Source: Candidatus Saccharicenans sp. (GTDB lineage Bacteria; Acidobacteriota; Aminicenantia; Aminicenantales; Saccharicenantaceae). Taken from it: DNA of 64,000 bases. The stretch spans positions 210,677 through 274,676 of the forward strand of contig JASEIU010000001.1 of assembly GCA_030017715.1 (NCBI GenBank), in the 5' to 3' direction. Numbering within the stretch: the first letter of the stretch is position 1; each line of letters starts with the position of its first letter. This document shows, piece after piece, positions 62,550 through 64,000 of this stretch. Position numbers and translations under genes: made by a program. The notes beneath the pieces are model-generated. The model did no database searches, was not told the DNA's origin, and saw nothing but the letters and a program-made list of their open reading frames with translations.

Positions 62550-63062
62550 ATGGATCTGGTGCTGTTTGAAAGTAAGATAAAATATGACACCTGGTTTAAG
62601 TTTATTCTGATTCTACCAGTTCTTCTTTTTGTAATTCTGGGAGTTCTGTTTTTTCTCGACACTCGGGGGCAGGAAATCTTTCCCGATCAATCCGCTGAAG
62701 AATCCGGCCAGGCCTGGGCGATAATGCTGGCCGCTGGCTTTCTTATGCTGGCAATTTTCTGGCTTGTTCTTCCGAAATCGATAGCAGTTATTCCGGAAGG
62801 AATTGTGCTCAGGTTCAGGGCCTTCAGCTGGAAGATACCATTTGAAACCATTTCCTCTGTACAACCAGTCTCAGGGATATTTGTCTTCTGGGGCCATTCC
62901 TGGATCACTTCCTTTAGCCACCAGATAGAAATAATCCGGAGAGGCAGGCTTAAAATCAGGATCTGCCCGGATAACCGCCGGCAATTTCTGGAGCAGGCAC
63001 AAATAGCCCTGTCTGACTGGAAGAGAACTCATACGGCCTGGAAAGCACCGGGCTATCTGTAA
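62550..63062 (+). CDS. Two-helix membrane protein with PH-like domain
   Basis: A 170-residue protein. Helices lie at about residues 18-37 (ILILPVLLFVILGVLFFL) and 54-72 (AIMLAAGFLMLAIFWLVL). A beta-rich cytoplasmic part follows (SIAVIPEGIVLRFRAFSWKI, ETISSVQPVSG, LKIRICPDNRRQFLEQ), like bacterial PH domains. Function unknown. It converges on the DUF1080 gene. Confidence 0.6.
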   Translation: MDLVLFESKIKYDTWFKFILILPVLLFVILGVLFFLDTRGQEIFPDQSAEESGQAWAIMLAAGFLMLAIFWLVLPKSIAVIPEGIVLRFRAFSWKIPFETISSVQPVSGIFVFWGHSWITSFSHQIEIIRRGRLKIRICPDNRRQFLEQAQIALSDWKRTHTAWKAPGYL

Positions 63063-63068
63063 ATCTGG

Positions 63069-63878
63069 TTAATTCAGTTCCCGCAGCCAGATGTTCCGGA
63101 ATCTTACCGGATGGCTGTGGTCCTGAAGCATCAGCGGTAGTTTCGGAGCATGGGCTTTGTACGGGGGGCGTGCCTTGTGAGCCGTCGGGCCGGTGAGCTC
63201 CGCGTCGTGGTGGATCAGAATGCCGTTATGGAATACAGTCATCCGGGCCGGTCTTACCAGCTGTCCGCTGCTGCCGAATTCGGGCGCGATGAACACGATA
63301 TCATAGGTCTGCCATTCTCCGGGCTGGCGGCAGGCGTTGACCAGCGGGGGATACTGTCCGTAAATAGCTCCGGCCATGCCGTCGGCATAGGTTTTGTTTT
63401 CGTGAGAGTCGAGCACCTGGACTTCATACATTCCCATCAGGAAAACGCCGCTGTTGCCGCGGTCCTGGCCTGAGCCTTTTGGAGGCTTCGGCGCCATCCA
63501 CTCGATGTGTAGCTGGCAGCTTCCGAAGCCGTGTTTTGTCTGAATGGCCCCGGTTCCGGGAACCACTTCCAGGTAGCCATTTTCAACCTTCCAGCGAGCC
63601 GGCTGTCCTTTGGAGTCGACCCAGTTGAACAGGTTCTGGCCGTCAAAAATAACCACGGCATCGGAGGGGGGAGGAAGGGGCGGCAGCGGCGGGCCCGGGA
63701 TAACCACCGGCGGGAGAGGCCTTTCCGGGTCGTGAATGGCCCACTGGTCAAGAGATTTTTTCTGTTTTGCTTCGTTGCCCCTGGCCCCGATGGCCAGAGT
63801 AATCGAGATGCCGGAGACCAGAATAAAGAGAAGAAGAGCAAAGTAAATTTTAGGCTGGTTTCTTCTCAAAGTTTTCAT
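63069..63878 (-). CDS. DUF1080 (3-keto-disaccharide hydrolase-like) secreted protein
   Basis: A 269-residue protein with signal anchor (IYFALLLFILVSGISITLAIG), a proline-rich linker (PPLPPLPPPS) and a concanavalin-like DUF1080 domain: VVIFDGQNLFNWVDSKGQPARW, LHIEWMAPKPPKGSGQDRGNSG, YEVQVLDSHENKTYADG and PLMLQDHSHPVRFRNIWLREL. Members cleave 3-keto-glycosides produced by Gfo/Idh/MocA-type dehydrogenases, which fits the exported oxidoreductases in this window, though they are not adjacent. Confidence 0.87.
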   Translation of the reverse strand: MKTLRRNQPKIYFALLLFILVSGISITLAIGARGNEAKQKKSLDQWAIHDPERPLPPVVIPGPPLPPLPPPSDAVVIFDGQNLFNWVDSKGQPARWKVENGYLEVVPGTGAIQTKHGFGSCQLHIEWMAPKPPKGSGQDRGNSGVFLMGMYEVQVLDSHENKTYADGMAGAIYGQYPPLVNACRQPGEWQTYDIVFIAPEFGSSGQLVRPARMTVFHNGILIHHDAELTGPTAHKARPPYKAHAPKLPLMLQDHSHPVRFRNIWLRELN

Positions 63879-63922
63879 TTCTTTCCTCCTCAGCCTCAGC
63901 TGTTTGGTGTAAGCATAACCGT

Positions 63923-63946
63923 CCTGAAGATTGGAGCATCTTCAGG
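63923..63946. terminator. Perfect 9-bp hairpin near the window end
   Basis: CCTGAAGAT, a six-base loop, then ATCTTCAGG, followed on the plus strand by a T-rich stretch. It lies about 45 bp upstream of the DUF1080 start on its strand. It could be a terminator of an unseen gene or an operator. Confidence 0.4.
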
Positions 63947-64000
63947 AGCAGCTGCTTTTCTTGCCTGTTATCTAATCTATTTTTTAATTATTAAAAAGCT

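Overview
The window looks like a fragment of a Gram-negative, probably anaerobic bacterium of the Candidatus Aminicenantes / Acidobacteriota kind. The evidence is family content: an Oar-type TonB receptor with an N-terminal carboxypeptidase-like domain, several 6-bladed beta-propellers with GxGPxEF motifs, Tat-exported Gfo/Idh/MocA proteins, ThuA and DUF1080 proteins, and multihaem cytochromes. No rRNA or tRNA gene was seen, so this placement is inference.

Layout. 0-8.5 kb: a TPR protein, a divergently placed multihaem cytochrome plus haem-bearing porin pair, and a Tat-exported oxidoreductase followed by a HEAT-repeat protein. 8.7-29.0 kb: a complete type III-A CRISPR-Cas locus on the minus strand. 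It has a 7.6-kb array (about 106 repeats by my count), a tandem adaptation block cas2-cas1-cas1b-cas2b, a two-repeat mini-array with a variant repeat, cas6, csx3, csx1, csm5, csm4, csm3, csm2, csm1 (cas10) and an NE0113-type CARF gene. 29-37 kb: MITE-like repeats flanking an OPT transporter, DUF1538 membrane proteins with a P-II-like partner, an ECF sigma/anti-sigma-like pair and a methyltransferase. 37-46 kb: a sugar-oxidation and electron-transfer cluster (Gfo/Idh/MocA x2, sugar isomerase-like, heptahaem cytochrome, cytochrome b-like protein, ApbE). 46-62 kb: repeated, partly decayed loci that combine small secreted cysteine-rich peptides, 6-bladed propellers and thioredoxin-like proteins. 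These are interspersed with ThuA copies, an aldolase, an Agl23-like membrane protein, a TonB receptor and an IS remnant. 62.5-64 kb: a PH-like membrane protein and a DUF1080 protein.

The CRISPR locus shows unusual order. A tandem palindromic motif recurs at four places: both array leaders, the cas2-cas1 operon and the csm operon. It lies at identical distance from the first repeat in both leaders and at nearly identical distance from the start codon in the two operons, so one regulator probably controls the whole system. A second, degenerate Cas1 has lost the catalytic histidine. The spacers mostly read as coding sense on the plus strand while the array is transcribed from the minus strand, so crRNAs would be antisense to target mRNA, as type III RNA targeting needs. 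Several spacers tile or re-sample the same or diverged targets, and spacers with strong internal hairpins seem over-represented.

The second candidate for an undescribed system is the cysteine-rich peptide / propeller / thioredoxin gene set. It occurs in several copies with a shared promoter-like upstream region. In two near-identical peptides the only two changes in the mature part swap one cysteine for another, so both keep ten.
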